Assembly (NCBI GenBank): GCA_005405945.1
Contig: BJHW01000001.1
Span: 3,720,001 to 3,784,000 of the forward strand
DNA length: 64,000 nucleotides
Direction: 5' to 3'
From: Streptomyces violaceusniger
Lineage (GTDB): Bacteria; Actinomycetota; Actinomycetes; Streptomycetales; Streptomycetaceae
Shown here: positions 1-10,009 of the stretch, one piece after another
How positions within the stretch are numbered: position 1 is the stretch's first letter
Layout of the letters: the number at the start of each line of letters is the position of its first letter
Notes under the pieces: generated by a model
What the model was told of the DNA's origin: nothing
Database searches by the model: none
Seen by the model: only the letters and a program-made list of their open reading frames with translations
Made by a program: the position numbers and the translations under genes

Positions 1-22
1 CGATCGGCGGTCGGCCGACCGG

Positions 23-1276
23 TCAGAGGACGGCCGACTTCAGCGGCACCGAGGGGTTCTCGGCCCGCGTCCGGTCCAGCCGGGCGCCGCGCTCGATCAG
101 CTTGCGCCCCTGGGCCAGATCGCGCGGACGGCCGACGGCCAGCAGGGCGACCAGGGCGCCCTCGCGCAGCCAGCACACGGACCAGGCTGCCCCGGCCGGG
201 TCGCCGCGCCAGACCAGCTCGTCGGCCTCCGAGTGGTGCCCGGCGTACTGCACGAAGCGCCCGAACTGCTCGGACCAGAAGTACGGCACCGGGTCGTAGA
301 CCACACCGGGGAAGTGGGCGGCCGTCCGGCTCCCGACCACGTTGGCGGCGACGGTGCGCGGCCCCTGGAGCGCGTTGTCCCAGTGGTGCACCAGCAGCCG
401 CGTTCCGTAGCGGGCGGACGGGAAGGAGGCGCAGTCGCCGACCGCGTAGACGTCCGGCGCGGAGGTGCGCAGCCGGTCGTCGGCGGCGACGGACCGGTCC
501 TCGGCCAGCTCCACGCCGGAGCCCGCGAGCCAGTCCGTGGTCGGCCGGGCCCCGATGCCGACGACCACCGCGCTCGCGCGCAGCCGGGCGCCGTCGCCGA
601 GGAGCAACCCGCTCTCGTCGACGGAGACCACTCGGGCGCCCGTGACCAGGCGGGCTCCGTAATCCGCGTACCAGGCCGCCATGGGGGCCGCGACCTCGGC
701 GGGGAGCGCGCCCGCCAGCGGCCGGTGCGCGGCCTCGACGACGGTCACGGCGCAGCCCGCCTCGCGCGCGGCCGTGGCGAACTCCGCGCCGATCCAGCCC
801 GCCCCCACGACCGCGATCTCGCGCTGCCGGGCGAGCACCGGGCGCAGCCGCTCGGCGTCGTCCAGCGTGCGCAGCAGATGGACGCCGGGCTCTTCTTCGC
901 TGCCCGGCAGCGGGATCGGCTCGGCGCCGGTGGCGATCACCAGGACGTCGTACGGGAGCTGGCCGGTCGCGGTCTCGACGAGCCGCTTGTCCGGGCGCAG
1001 GCCGGTGACCTGGACGCCGAGGCGCAGTCCGATGCCGAGCCCGGCGAAGTCCACGTCGAGCGTCGAGCCCTCGGCCTTTCCGAGCAGTACGGCCTTGGAC
1101 AGCGGGGGCCGGTCGTAGGGCTGGTGGCGCTCCGCGCCCAGCAGGACGATCTCCCCGGTCCAGCCCTGTTCGCGCAGCGCGACGGCGGTTTGCACCCCCG
1201 CCATGCCCGCTCCGACGATCACCACGCGCTGTCCGCCGCCGTTCGAGGACGGCTTCGTCGTCGTCTCATCGCTCAC
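23..1276 (-). CDS. FAD-dependent pyridine nucleotide-disulphide oxidoreductase (ferredoxin reductase type)
   Basis: A 417-residue flavoprotein. An N-terminal FAD-binding Rossmann motif (VVIVGAGMAGVQTA, about residues 17-30) is followed by the PYDRPPLSK segment typical of rhodocoxin/putidaredoxin-type reductases, a second NAD(P)H-binding GxGxxG (VVGAGWIGAEFA, about 155) and the C-terminal FAD motif (VYAVGDCA, about 285). Family members pass electrons from NAD(P)H to a ferredoxin or related acceptor; the partner is not apparent here. The GTG start (VSDETTTK) is chosen because upstream in-frame sequence is repetitive proline-rich translation of an intergenic minisatellite. The gene is divergent from the thiamin operon, but a shared role is only inference. 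Confidence 0.85.
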   Translation of the reverse strand: MSDETTTKPSSNGGGQRVVIVGAGMAGVQTAVALREQGWTGEIVLLGAERHQPYDRPPLSKAVLLGKAEGSTLDVDFAGLGIGLRLGVQVTGLRPDKRLVETATGQLPYDVLVIATGAEPIPLPGSEEEPGVHLLRTLDDAERLRPVLARQREIAVVGAGWIGAEFATAAREAGCAVTVVEAAHRPLAGALPAEVAAPMAAWYADYGARLVTGARVVSVDESGLLLGDGARLRASAVVVGIGARPTTDWLAGSGVELAEDRSVAADDRLRTSAPDVYAVGDCASFPSARYGTRLLVHHWDNALQGPRTVAANVVGSRTAAHFPGVVYDPVPYFWSEQFGRFVQYAGHHSEADELVWRGDPAGAAWSVCWLREGALVALLAVGRPRDLAQGRKLIERGARLDRTRAENPSVPLKSAVL

Positions 1277-1384
1277 ACGATCACTGTATTGCGGCTGGTG
1301 GGGCGGACTGGAGAGCGGCTTGCGAGAGGTCGGACACAGAGTGGGGGCGGACGGGGGGCGGGTACGGGTTTTGGGCGGGTGCGG

Positions 1385-1475
1385 GTTGTGGGTGCCTCCG
1401 GCGGTGAGCCCCCACCCCGCCCCTTCCCGAAACGAGGGGGCTGCGCCCCTCGCACCCCCGCCGGGGCGGGGGTGC
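1385..1475 (+). repeat. Dispersed intergenic repeat, family 2 (diverged copy)
   Basis: The stretch reads CCCCGCCCCTTCCC followed by a G-rich/C-rich hairpin (GAGGGGGCTGCGCCCCTC). The same core, C-rich tract plus hairpin made of GGGGCTNNGCCCC, recurs near 10040, 16400, 52310 and 57525. No coding capacity is evident. Confidence 0.55.
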
Positions 1476-1489
1476 GACGCGGGAGTGGT

Positions 1490-1965
1490 GGGGGGGAACG
1501 CGCCGGGGGCTGAGGTCGGACACGCCGGAAGGGCTGGGCCAGACGCGCCGGGGGCCGGGGCCGACACGCGGGGGCTGGGGCGGACACGCCAGAGGGCTGA
1601 AGTCGGACATCCCGGGCAGGGGCAGACACGCCGGAGGCTGGGGCGGGACGCGCCGGGGGCGGGGCCGGGGGCGACGCGCCCGAACGGCTGGGGGCGGACA
1701 CACGGGGGTGGATGGGGAACCGCCGGAGGCCAGGGGGCGACACACCGGAAGGGCTCACACGGGGGCTGAGGCGACACACCGGAAGGGGTCGGATCGGACA
1801 CGGGGGCTGAATGGGGAACCGCCGGAGGCCGGGGCGACACACCGGAAGGGGTCGGGTCGGACACACGGAGGGCTGAGACGACACGCCAGGGCCGGGGGCG
1901 ACACGCCGGAAGGGGTCGGGTCGGACACACGGGGGGATGGGGCACCGCCGGGGGCTGGGGTGCCT
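1490..1965. repeat. Degenerate GC-rich minisatellite upstream of the oxidoreductase
   Basis: An imperfect array of units about 30-50 bp long built from GCGACACACCGGAAGGGGTC, TCGGACACACGGGGG and GATGGGGAACCGCCGGAGGC. The best conserved copies lie between about 1720 and 1950. It fills the divergent region between the oxidoreductase and the thiamin riboswitch. On the minus strand it is open in frame with the oxidoreductase and would encode a repeated VSDPTPSGVSP-like proline-rich string, which I treat as non-coding because there is no conserved domain, ribosome site or start supporting it. Confidence 0.7.
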
Positions 1966-2023
1966 GGTTTATGGCCGCTCTTTCGGGCGATTCGGGGCAC
2001 GTACTAGGGTGGCGGGACAGAGC

Positions 2024-2116
2024 ACTCGCGGGAGCCCGGGCGTACCGGGCTGAGAGGGAGGCTGGAACGGCCTCCGACCGTACGAACCTGATCCGGGTCA
2101 TGCCGGCGAAGGGAGG
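2024..2116 (+). promoter_or_regulatory. TPP riboswitch (thi box)
   Basis: The conserved elements of the thiamin pyrophosphate riboswitch are present in order: ACTCGCGGGAGCCCGG, the CTGAGA bulge at 2050-2055, a variable stem (GGAGGC...GGCCTCC), then ACCTGATCCGGGTCATGCCG with GCGAAGGGAG at the 3' end. The last element runs straight into the ribosome binding site of thiO, so control is probably at translation initiation: TPP binding would sequester the GGGAGGGGG at 2110-2119. A possible -10 (TACTAG, 2002-2007) lies just upstream. Confidence 0.95.
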
Positions 2117-2123
2117 GGGCAGC

Positions 2124-3425
2124 GTGTCCAGGCACGCACCAGGTCATGACGACGGACCTCACACATCAGGCGGGCCGCCACCCGGCGGACGCTACGACGC
2201 CCTCGTCATCGGGGGCGGCATCATCGGGCTGGTCACCGCCTGGCGGGCGGCCCAGCGCGGGCTGCGTACCGCGCTCGTCGACCCGGCGCCCGGCGGCGGA
2301 GCCGCCTGGGTCGCGGCCGGGATGCTGGCGGCCGTCACCGAGTTGCACTACGGCGAGCAGACCCTGCTCGGCCTCAACATGGCCTCCGCCCGCCGCTATC
2401 CGGACTTCGTGGCCGAGCTCGAGGAGGCCAGCGGCCAGGACGTGGGCCATCGCGCGTGCGGCACCCTCGCCGTCGCGTTCGACGCCGACGACCGCGCCCA
2501 TCTGCGTGAGCTCCACACCTTCCAGCAGGGGCTCGGGCTGGAGTCCGAGTGGATGACGGGGCGTGAATGCCGCCGTCTGGAGCCGATGCTCTCGCCGGGC
2601 GTGCACGGCGGGCTGCGCGTCGCCGGTGACCACCAGGTGGATCCGCGGCGGCTGACGGCGGCGCTGCTCACCGCCTGCGAGCGGGCCGGGGTCGCCTTCC
2701 ACCGCGACCGCGCGGAACGGCTGCTGCTGGACGGCGACCGCGCCACCGGGGTCGAGCTGTCCGGAGGTACGCGCCTGGCCGCCGAGCGGACCGTACTGGC
2801 CGCGGGCAGCCTCAGCGGACGGCTCGCGGGCGTCCCCGAGGACGTCCTGCCGCCCGTACGGCCCGTCAAGGGGCAGGTGGTGCGGCTGTCGGTGCCCGAG
2901 CGGTACGCGCCGTTCCTCTCCCGGACCGTACGGGCCGTGGTGCGCGGTGGGCCGGTCTACCTGGTGCCGCGCGAGAACGGCGAGCTGGTCATCGGCGCGA
3001 CCAGCGAGGAGCTGGGCTGGGACACCACGGTCACCGCGGGCGGGGTGTACGAACTGCTGCGGGACGCCCATGAGGTGGTGCCCGGCATCACCGAACTGCC
3101 GCTGGTGGAGACGTGCGCCGGGCTGCGCCCCGGCTCACCCGACAACGCCCCGCTGCTCGGCCCGACCGCGCTGCCGGGGCTGTTGCTGGCCACCGGCCAC
3201 TTCCGCAACGGCGTACTCCTCACCCCGATCACGGGCGACGTCATGGCCGAGGCCCTGATCAGCGGCGAACTCCCCCCGGAGGCCCAGCCGTTCACCCCCC
3301 AGCGCTTCATGGCCCCACCGAACACCGGGCCAGCCCCGGCCGCCACGCCCTCGCCCGGGTCGGCAGCACCCTCTCCCGGTGCCCCCGGCGCCGCGCACTC
3401 CCCAGCACAGGAGCAGCACACATGA
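2124..3425 (+). CDS. thiO: Glycine oxidase ThiO
   Basis: An FAD-dependent amine oxidase of 433 residues (DAO family) that oxidises glycine to iminoglycine (dehydroglycine) for thiazole synthesis. The FAD motif ALVIGGGIIGLVTAWRAAQR is near residue 30, and a C-terminal GLRPGSPDNAPLLGP segment followed by TGHFRNG is typical of ThiO. The GTG at 2124 is the first start after the riboswitch and has GGGAGGGGG about 5 nt upstream; an ATG at 2146 is in another frame. First gene of thiO-thiS-thiG; its stop overlaps the thiS start (ATGA). The C-terminus carries a Pro/Ala-rich tail of about 45 residues. Confidence 0.93.
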   Translation: MSRHAPGHDDGPHTSGGPPPGGRYDALVIGGGIIGLVTAWRAAQRGLRTALVDPAPGGGAAWVAAGMLAAVTELHYGEQTLLGLNMASARRYPDFVAELEEASGQDVGHRACGTLAVAFDADDRAHLRELHTFQQGLGLESEWMTGRECRRLEPMLSPGVHGGLRVAGDHQVDPRRLTAALLTACERAGVAFHRDRAERLLLDGDRATGVELSGGTRLAAERTVLAAGSLSGRLAGVPEDVLPPVRPVKGQVVRLSVPERYAPFLSRTVRAVVRGGPVYLVPRENGELVIGATSEELGWDTTVTAGGVYELLRDAHEVVPGITELPLVETCAGLRPGSPDNAPLLGPTALPGLLLATGHFRNGVLLTPITGDVMAEALISGELPPEAQPFTPQRFMAPPNTGPAPAATPSPGSAAPSPGAPGAAHSPAQEQHT

Positions 3426-3622
3426 CCGTCTCCGTCAACGGCGAGCCCCGCGAGGTGCCCGAGGGCACCACGCTCGACCGGCTCGTCGCGACCCTCACCC
3501 AGGCGCCCTCGGGTGTCGCCGCCGCCGTCAACGAGACGGTCGTCCCGCGCACCCAGTGGTCCGCGACCTCGCTCGGCGACGGCGATCGCGTCGAGGTCCT
3601 CACCGCGGTCCAAGGAGGCTGA
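3422..3622 (+). CDS. thiS: Sulfur carrier protein ThiS
   Basis: A 66-residue ubiquitin-fold protein ending in the diagnostic C-terminal Gly-Gly (TAVQGG). The terminal glycine is adenylated and converted to a thiocarboxylate that donates sulfur to thiazole formation by ThiG. The start overlaps the thiO stop by four bases, indicating translational coupling. GDGDRVEVLTAVQGG at the end matches the family. Confidence 0.95.
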   Translation: MTVSVNGEPREVPEGTTLDRLVATLTQAPSGVAAAVNETVVPRTQWSATSLGDGDRVEVLTAVQGG

Positions 3623-3630
3623 TCCCACTC

Positions 3631-4547
3631 ATGGCTCCCACCACGACCACCACGACCACCACAAGCACCACAGCCGTCACCACCGCCCGCGGCGCCACGA
3701 CGGCCCGCGGCGCCACGACGGCCCCGGCGCCGCCGACCGGGCGTCGCTCGCCGCGCCCGATCCGCTCACCATCGCCGGGACCGACTTCGGCTCCCGGCTG
3801 ATCATGGGCACGGGCGGCGCGCCCAGTCTGGAGATCCTGGAGCGTTCGCTGCTGGCCTCGGGCACCGAGCTGACGACCGTCGCGATGCGGCGGCTCGACC
3901 CCACGGTGCAGGGGTCGGTGCTCTCCGTGCTCGACCGGCACGGGATCCGCCCGCTGCCCAACACCGCCGGGTGTTTCACCGCCGGTGAGGCCGTCCTGAC
4001 CGCCCGCCTCGCCCGGGAGGCCCTGGGCACGGACTGGGTGAAGCTGGAGGTGGTCGCCGACGAGCGCACCCTGCTCCCGGATCCGATCGAGCTGCTGGAC
4101 GCCGCCGAGACCCTGGTGGACGACGGGTTCACGGTCCTGCCGTACACCAACGACGATCCGATCCTGGCCCGGAAGCTGGAGGACGTCGGCTGCGCCGCGA
4201 TCATGCCGCTCGGCTCCCCGATCGGCTCCGGGCTCGGCATCCGCAATCCGCACAACTTCCAGCTGATCACCGAGCGCGCCACCGTGCCGGTGATCCTGGA
4301 CGCGGGCGCGGGCACGGCGTCGGACGCCGCGCTGGCCATGGAGCTGGGGTGCGCGGCGGTGATGCTCGCCTCGGCCGTCACCCGGGCCCAGGAGCCGGAG
4401 CTGATGGCGGGGGCGATGCGGCACGCGGTGGAGGCGGGCCGGCTGGCCCACCGGGCGGGCCGGATCCCGCGCCGCCACTTCGCCGAGGCGTCGAGCCCGG
4501 CCGAGGGCCTGGCCGCCCTGGACCCCGAGCGCCCGGCCTTCGGCTAG
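3631..4547 (+). CDS. thiG: Thiazole synthase ThiG (apparent single-base frameshift near 3722)
   Basis: Forms the thiazole phosphate ring from deoxyxylulose phosphate, iminoglycine and ThiS thiocarboxylate. The core is complete: FGSRLIMGTGGAPSLEILER, VKLEVVADERTLLPDP (catalytic Lys in the VKLEV motif), GSPIGSGLGI and PVILDAGAGTASDAA. The reading frame that encodes the core has no usable start codon. An ATG at 3631, with AAGGAGG 12 nt upstream, opens in the next frame; adding one C to the CCCC run at 3722-3725 joins the two and gives a Thr/Ala-rich N-terminus leading into PDPLTIAGTDFG. Length would then be about 305 residues, longer than usual by about 40. I infer a sequencing error rather than a broken gene. 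Confidence 0.85.
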
Positions 4548-4602
4548 GTTCAGGGCACTCGGCGAGGTCCTGGGCTTCCGGCGAGGTCCTGAGCCTTCGG
4601 CC

Positions 4603-4752
4603 AAGCGCTCCGCTGGAAGTGCCGCGATGCGTCGTCGGCCACGGCCGTCTGCGGCGCCGTCGTGGCTGGTCGCGCCCGCGCGGCGGAGCCGCACATCGAC
4701 ACAGCCCCGCGCCCCTTCGGGCGCTGCCGACCCAGAGCGGACTTCCTCCGGC
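4603..4752 (+). repeat. Dispersed intergenic repeat, family 1, copy a
   Basis: Begins AAGCGCTCCGCTGGAAGTG, continues through GGCGCCGTCGTGGCTGGTCG, a short palindrome GCGGCGGAGCCGC, CACATCGACACAGCCCCGCG and a closing hairpin GCGCCCCTTCGGGCGC, ending CGGACTTCCTC. The same order of blocks occurs at 37590, 39787 (reverse), 50838 (reverse) and 52388. This copy has a single GCGGAGCCGC module. No protein is encoded on either strand that resembles a neighbour. Confidence 0.85.
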
Positions 4753-4784
4753 CTGCTTAGGCCCTGGAGCCTTCGGCCAGCCGG

Positions 4785-4845
4785 TGTCCGGCTCCGGGTC
4801 CGGCTCCGGGTCCGGCTCCGGGTCCGGCTCCGGGCCCCGGGCCCG
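4785..4845. repeat. 12-bp tandem repeat
   Basis: About four copies of CCGGCTCCGGGT directly after the family 1 element, followed by GGGCCCGGGCCC-like sequence. It lies in the intergenic region between thiG and the SRPBCC gene. No function can be assigned. Confidence 0.8.
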
Positions 4846-4907
4846 GGTCCCGCGGGGCCCTACCGTGGAGGGAGGAGGGAGCAGCCCACAGCCCGGAGGT
4901 GGTCGAC

Positions 4908-5365
4908 GTGACCGTGACCGTGGACGACCGGATCGAGCGCGAGGTGTACGTACCGGCGCCGATCGACCGGGTGTGGCGGGTGCTGACGACGCCCGAGCAC
5001 ATCCGCGCCTGGTACGCCCCGGCGGCTGCGAGATCGATCCGCACCCCGGCGGGCGGCTCCGGTTCCGCTGGGATGAGCTCGGAGAGTTCCACGGCCAGGT
5101 CGAGCGCGCGGTCCCGGACGCCCTCTTCCGCTTCCGGCTGGCCCTGGAGCCCGATCGCGCCCCCTCGGACCCCGGCGAAGCCACCCTCGTGGAGTTCGCG
5201 CTCTCGCCCGAGGGGCGGGGCACCCGGCTGCGGTTCGCGGAGAGCGGCATCCGCGCGCTGGCCGTCCCCGACGACGCCAAGGCCAAGCACACCGAGTACG
5301 CCACGCTGTCCTGGACCTCCGCTCTGGAGGAGCTGGCCGCGATCGCCGCCGCGTCGCACAACTGA
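4908..5365 (+). CDS. SRPBCC / AHSA1-like protein (apparent frameshift near 5018)
   Basis: Two reading frames together give a START-like (AHSA1/SRPBCC) domain of about 152 residues: the N-terminal half reads IEREVYVPAPIDRVWRVL and HIRAWYAP, the C-terminal half GGCEIDPHPGGRLRFRWDE, GTRLRFAESGIRAL and ATLSWTSALEELAA. The frames join perfectly if the CCCC at 5017-5020 is read as five C (TAC GCC CCC GGC GGC TGC). Family members bind hydrophobic ligands or assist chaperones; the ligand is unknown. The GTG at 4908 is preferred over 4899 because GGAGG then sits about 8 nt upstream. Confidence 0.75.
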
Positions 5366-5372
5366 CCTGCCG

Positions 5373-5498
5373 GTGTCACCGTTACCGACCCGCCGGTGTC
5401 ACCGTTACCGACCCGCCCGTGTCACCGTTACCGACCCGCCCGTGTCACCGTTACCGACCCGCCCGTGTCACCGTTACCGACCCGCCCGTGTCACCGTT
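5373..5498 (+). repeat. 23-bp tandem repeat, 5.5 copies
   Basis: Units start at 5373, 5396, 5419, 5442, 5465 and (partial) 5488, each GTGTCACCGTTACCGACCCG plus three bases. Copies 2-5 are essentially identical. Within a unit GTCACC and GTTACC repeat directly. The array starts 8 bp after the SRPBCC stop and ends about 60 bp before the kinase promoter. Confidence 0.95.
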
Positions 5499-5567
5499 CC
5501 GCTGCGGTACCGGCCCCACCTGGGGCGGCTGGTCCTGGCCGATATCGGCGCCTCGTAGACTTCCCCC

Positions 5568-7499
<1,932 letters not shown>

Positions 7500-7530
7500 G
7501 GTTCTGAGGGCTCAGGGACGGATGGCGGCC

Positions 7531-7553
7531 GCCGGACGGCGAACGCCGTCCGC
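7531..7553. terminator. Bidirectional hairpin between convergent genes
   Basis: GGACGGC GAAC GCCGTCC forms a perfect 7-bp stem with a tetraloop, extendable by flanking GC pairs. It lies between the kinase stop and the convergent isomerase-like gene. There is no T-run, as is usual in Streptomyces. Confidence 0.6.
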
Positions 7554-7578
7554 CCCGGCCGCTCATCCGAAGCTGAGC

Positions 7579-8388
7579 TCATCCGAAGCTGACCCGCTCC
7601 AGCCAGAAGTCCAGCAGCTTCTCATCGCCCAGGATCTCGACGCCCGCGCCGCGGGCCGGGCGCCGCTTGTAGATGATCAGCAGCAGGTCGGTCAGCGGCC
7701 CGCGCACCGCGACCGCGGCCTTCTCATGCGCCCGCCGCCAGCTGATCGCGTCGCCGGTGAGGTCGACCACCCACTCCGCCGCCACCTCCGGCGCGGTGTC
7801 GGTCGCGTGGAAGTGCAGGGTGCGGCCGGGGCCGAGCAGCTCGCGCATCCAGGGGTGGACCTCGAAGTGCATCGGCAGCGAGCCGAGCGCCAGCCACTCG
7901 TCGAACCCGTCCAGGGCCACCTCCTGGTCGAGGGTGTACTCCGCGCCGAGGGCCAGGACCGCGTCGGCCCGGTGGATCGCCGTCTCATGGGCGAAGCGGC
8001 GGGCGTAGAAGTCCGCGCGCCCTCCGGCGACCTGCCCGAAGTCCGGCACCGGGGTCCACAGCCGCGCCTCGGGCCCCGCCTCGCGCAGCGTGTCGGCCAG
8101 CAGCTGGGCGCCCTCGACCAGCCAGAGGGCGAGCCCGGCGGGATCCTCCTCCGCGTACGGCGACAGATCGCGGAAGTGCTGGTCGGGCAGCGCTTCGGTG
8201 GCCCGGGTGCGCACTATCTCCTCGGCCCACCGATGGGTTCCGCCGAGATGACGCAGCAGCTGCCCGACGTTCCAGCCGGGGCAGGTGGGCACGGGACGCG
8301 TCGGATCCGCGCCCTCGATCGAGCCCAGCAGCAGCTGGGTCTGCGCGACGATCTCGGAGCAGCGGCGGTCAAAGCTCAGCAGAGTCAT
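7579..8388 (-). CDS. Maleylpyruvate isomerase-family (mycothiol-dependent, DinB-like) protein
   Basis: A 269-residue protein whose N-terminal part matches the mycothiol-dependent maleylpyruvate isomerase (MDMPI) domain: CPGWNVGQLLRHLGGTHRWA near residue 38 and RRFAHETAIHRADA near 130, the two His-containing helices that hold the metal. The C-terminal domain (about 170-269) is of the accompanying MDMPI_C kind. The fold is shared with DinB/YfiT-like enzymes, and substrate cannot be told from sequence. ATG at 8388 is chosen; a GTG three codons upstream is an alternative. Convergent with the kinase. Confidence 0.8.
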   Translation of the reverse strand: MTLLSFDRRCSEIVAQTQLLLGSIEGADPTRPVPTCPGWNVGQLLRHLGGTHRWAEEIVRTRATEALPDQHFRDLSPYAEEDPAGLALWLVEGAQLLADTLREAGPEARLWTPVPDFGQVAGGRADFYARRFAHETAIHRADAVLALGAEYTLDQEVALDGFDEWLALGSLPMHFEVHPWMRELLGPGRTLHFHATDTAPEVAAEWVVDLTGDAISWRRAHEKAAVAVRGPLTDLLLIIYKRRPARGAGVEILGDEKLLDFWLERVSFG

Positions 8389-8510
8389 GTACGTCACAGT
8401 AGGGGCGCCCACCGACCGGCCCCGGCCGGGGGGCCATCGCCCCGTCCAGAGGAATCGCCCCGTCCGGAGGGCGGCAACGCGGGCCCTTCGCACCTGGGAC
8501 CCTTGATGGC

Positions 8511-9386
8511 GTGAGTACGCATCGCATCCGCAATCCCATCGGCGGCCATATCCGTGTGGCCGGTGGCCTCGCCACCGTCGGTCTGGCGCACGCCGCCGAC
8601 ATCGGCGCCGAGACCGTCCAGGTCTTCGTCGCCAATCCGCGCGGCTGGGCCACCCCGGCCGGTACGCCCGCCCAGGACGAGGCGTTCCGCGCCGGCTGCG
8701 CCGAGCGGTCGATACCCGTGTACGTCCACGCCCCCTACTTGATCAACTTCGGTTCGCACACCGAGGCCACGGCCGAACGCTCCGTTGCGTCCCTGCGCCA
8801 TTCGCTCCGCCGCGGCCGGGAGATCGGCGCGCTCGGCGTGGTCGTCCACACCGGCTCGGCGACCGGGGGACGTCCGCGTGCCACGGCGATCGCGCAGGTG
8901 CGGGAGCGGGTGCTGCCGCTGCTGGACGAGCTGACCCGGGACGACGACCCCTGGCTGCTGCTGGAGCCGACCGCCGGGCAGGGCACCTCGCTGTGCGCGC
9001 TGGTGGAGGATCTGGGCCCGTACGTCGAGGCGCTGGACCGGCATCCCCGGCTCGGGGTCTGTCTGGACACCTGCCATGTGTTCGCGGCGGGCCATGACCT
9101 CGCCGCCCCGGGCGGGGTGAAGCAGACCCTGGACGAGCTGGTGGCCGTCGCCGGTGAGGGGCGGCTCAGGCTGATCCACGCCAATGACTCCAAGGACGTG
9201 GTCGGCGCCCACAAGGACCGGCACGCGAACATCGGCGCCGGGCACATCGGGGCGGAGCCGTTCCGCGAGCTGTTCACCCACCCCGCGACCGACGGGGTGC
9301 CGCTGGTCATCGAGACGCCGGGCGGTACGGAGGGGCATGCGGCGGACGTGGCCCGGCTGAAGGAGCTGCGCGACCGAGTGGCCTGA
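8511..9386 (+). CDS. nfo: Endonuclease IV (AP endonuclease, TIM barrel)
   Basis: 291 residues of the AP2Ec/endonuclease IV family. Metal-binding motifs are visible: VYVHAPYLINFGS, GVVVHTGSATGG, LLLEPTAGQG, VCLDTCHVFAAGHD, LIHANDSKD, DRHANIGAGHIG and VIETPGG. These His/Glu/Asp residues bind the three Zn ions that cleave DNA 5' to abasic sites. The GTG start at 8511 (MSTHRIRNPIGGHI) has no ribosome site and may be leaderless. Monocistronic between a divergent isomerase-like gene and the CsoR-like operator. Confidence 0.92.
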   Translation: MSTHRIRNPIGGHIRVAGGLATVGLAHAADIGAETVQVFVANPRGWATPAGTPAQDEAFRAGCAERSIPVYVHAPYLINFGSHTEATAERSVASLRHSLRRGREIGALGVVVHTGSATGGRPRATAIAQVRERVLPLLDELTRDDDPWLLLEPTAGQGTSLCALVEDLGPYVEALDRHPRLGVCLDTCHVFAAGHDLAAPGGVKQTLDELVAVAGEGRLRLIHANDSKDVVGAHKDRHANIGAGHIGAEPFRELFTHPATDGVPLVIETPGGTEGHAADVARLKELRDRVA

Positions 9387-9401
9387 GAACGCGCCGGCAC
9401 A

Positions 9402-9427
9402 TTGAGGAATACCCCTGGGGGTATACC
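9402..9427 (+). promoter_or_regulatory. CsoR-like copper operator overlapping a promoter
   Basis: ATACCCCTGGGGGTATAC (9409-9426) is an almost perfect palindrome of the form TACCCC-N-GGGGTA, the pattern bound by the copper-sensing repressor CsoR in actinobacteria. A -35-like TTGAGG (9402-9407) and -10-like TATACC (9422-9427) flank or overlap it, so repressor binding would block RNA polymerase. A half-site like element (TGGGGGTAT) recurs at 9461-9469 next to the start codon of the downstream gene. Confidence 0.75.
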
Positions 9428-9473
9428 GTTGACGGTGGTCGACGAATCCGCGATCAGCGCTGGGGGTATGGAC

Positions 9474-10007
9474 ATGCGACAGCATGAGCACACGCAGGGC
9501 GGACCTCATGAGCACCATGACCACCAGGACCATGGCCACCAAGGTCCTGGGCACCAGGAGCACCACGGGAGCGCGACGAGCTGGTCGATGGCCGCCCAGG
9601 CCACCCTGCACTGCCTCACCGGCTGCGCCATCGGCGAGGTCGTGGGCATGGCCATCGGTACGGCCCTGGCCTGGCACAACGTCCCGACCATGATCCTGGC
9701 GATCGTGCTCGCCTTCGTCTTCGGCTACTCCCTGACGATGCGGGGCGTGCTGCGGGCGGGGCTGGATATGCGCACCGCGCTGCGGGTGGCCCTGGCGGCC
9801 GACACCGTATCGATCACGATCATGGAGCTGGCCGACAACGCGACGATCGTCGTCTTCCCGGGCGCGATGGACGCGACGCTGTCGGACGTTCTCTTCTGGC
9901 TCAGCCTGGCCCTGTCGTTCGCGGTGGCCTTCCTGGTCACCACGCCGGTCAACAGGTGGATGATCGCGCGAGGCAAGGGGCATGCGGTGGTCCACCAGTA
10001 CCACTGA
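9474..10007 (+). CDS. DUF4396 integral membrane protein, His-rich N-terminus, probably copper-regulated
   Basis: A 177-residue protein. The first 35 residues are rich in His (HEHTQGGPHEHHDHQDHGHQ), which suggests metal binding. The rest has four or so membrane helices with conserved CLTGCAIGEVVGMAIGTAL, FVFGYSLTMR, ADTVSITIMELADNA and TTPVNRWMIARGKGHAVVHQYH, matching DUF4396. Function is unknown; the CsoR-like operator points to copper. Start: ATG at 9474 places GGGGGT 6-7 nt upstream; ATG at 9468 is the alternative. Confidence 0.85.
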   Translation: MRQHEHTQGGPHEHHDHQDHGHQGPGHQEHHGSATSWSMAAQATLHCLTGCAIGEVVGMAIGTALAWHNVPTMILAIVLAFVFGYSLTMRGVLRAGLDMRTALRVALAADTVSITIMELADNATIVVFPGAMDATLSDVLFWLSLALSFAVAFLVTTPVNRWMIARGKGHAVVHQYH

Positions 10008-10009
10008 CC

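Noticed and set aside
3513..3760. His-rich metal-binding N-terminus of ThiG
   Set aside because: That frame has no start codon with a ribosome site; the ATG and spacing favour the neighbouring frame plus one missing base.
5373..5498. CRISPR array
   Set aside because: The 23-bp units are contiguous with no spacers and no cas genes are near.
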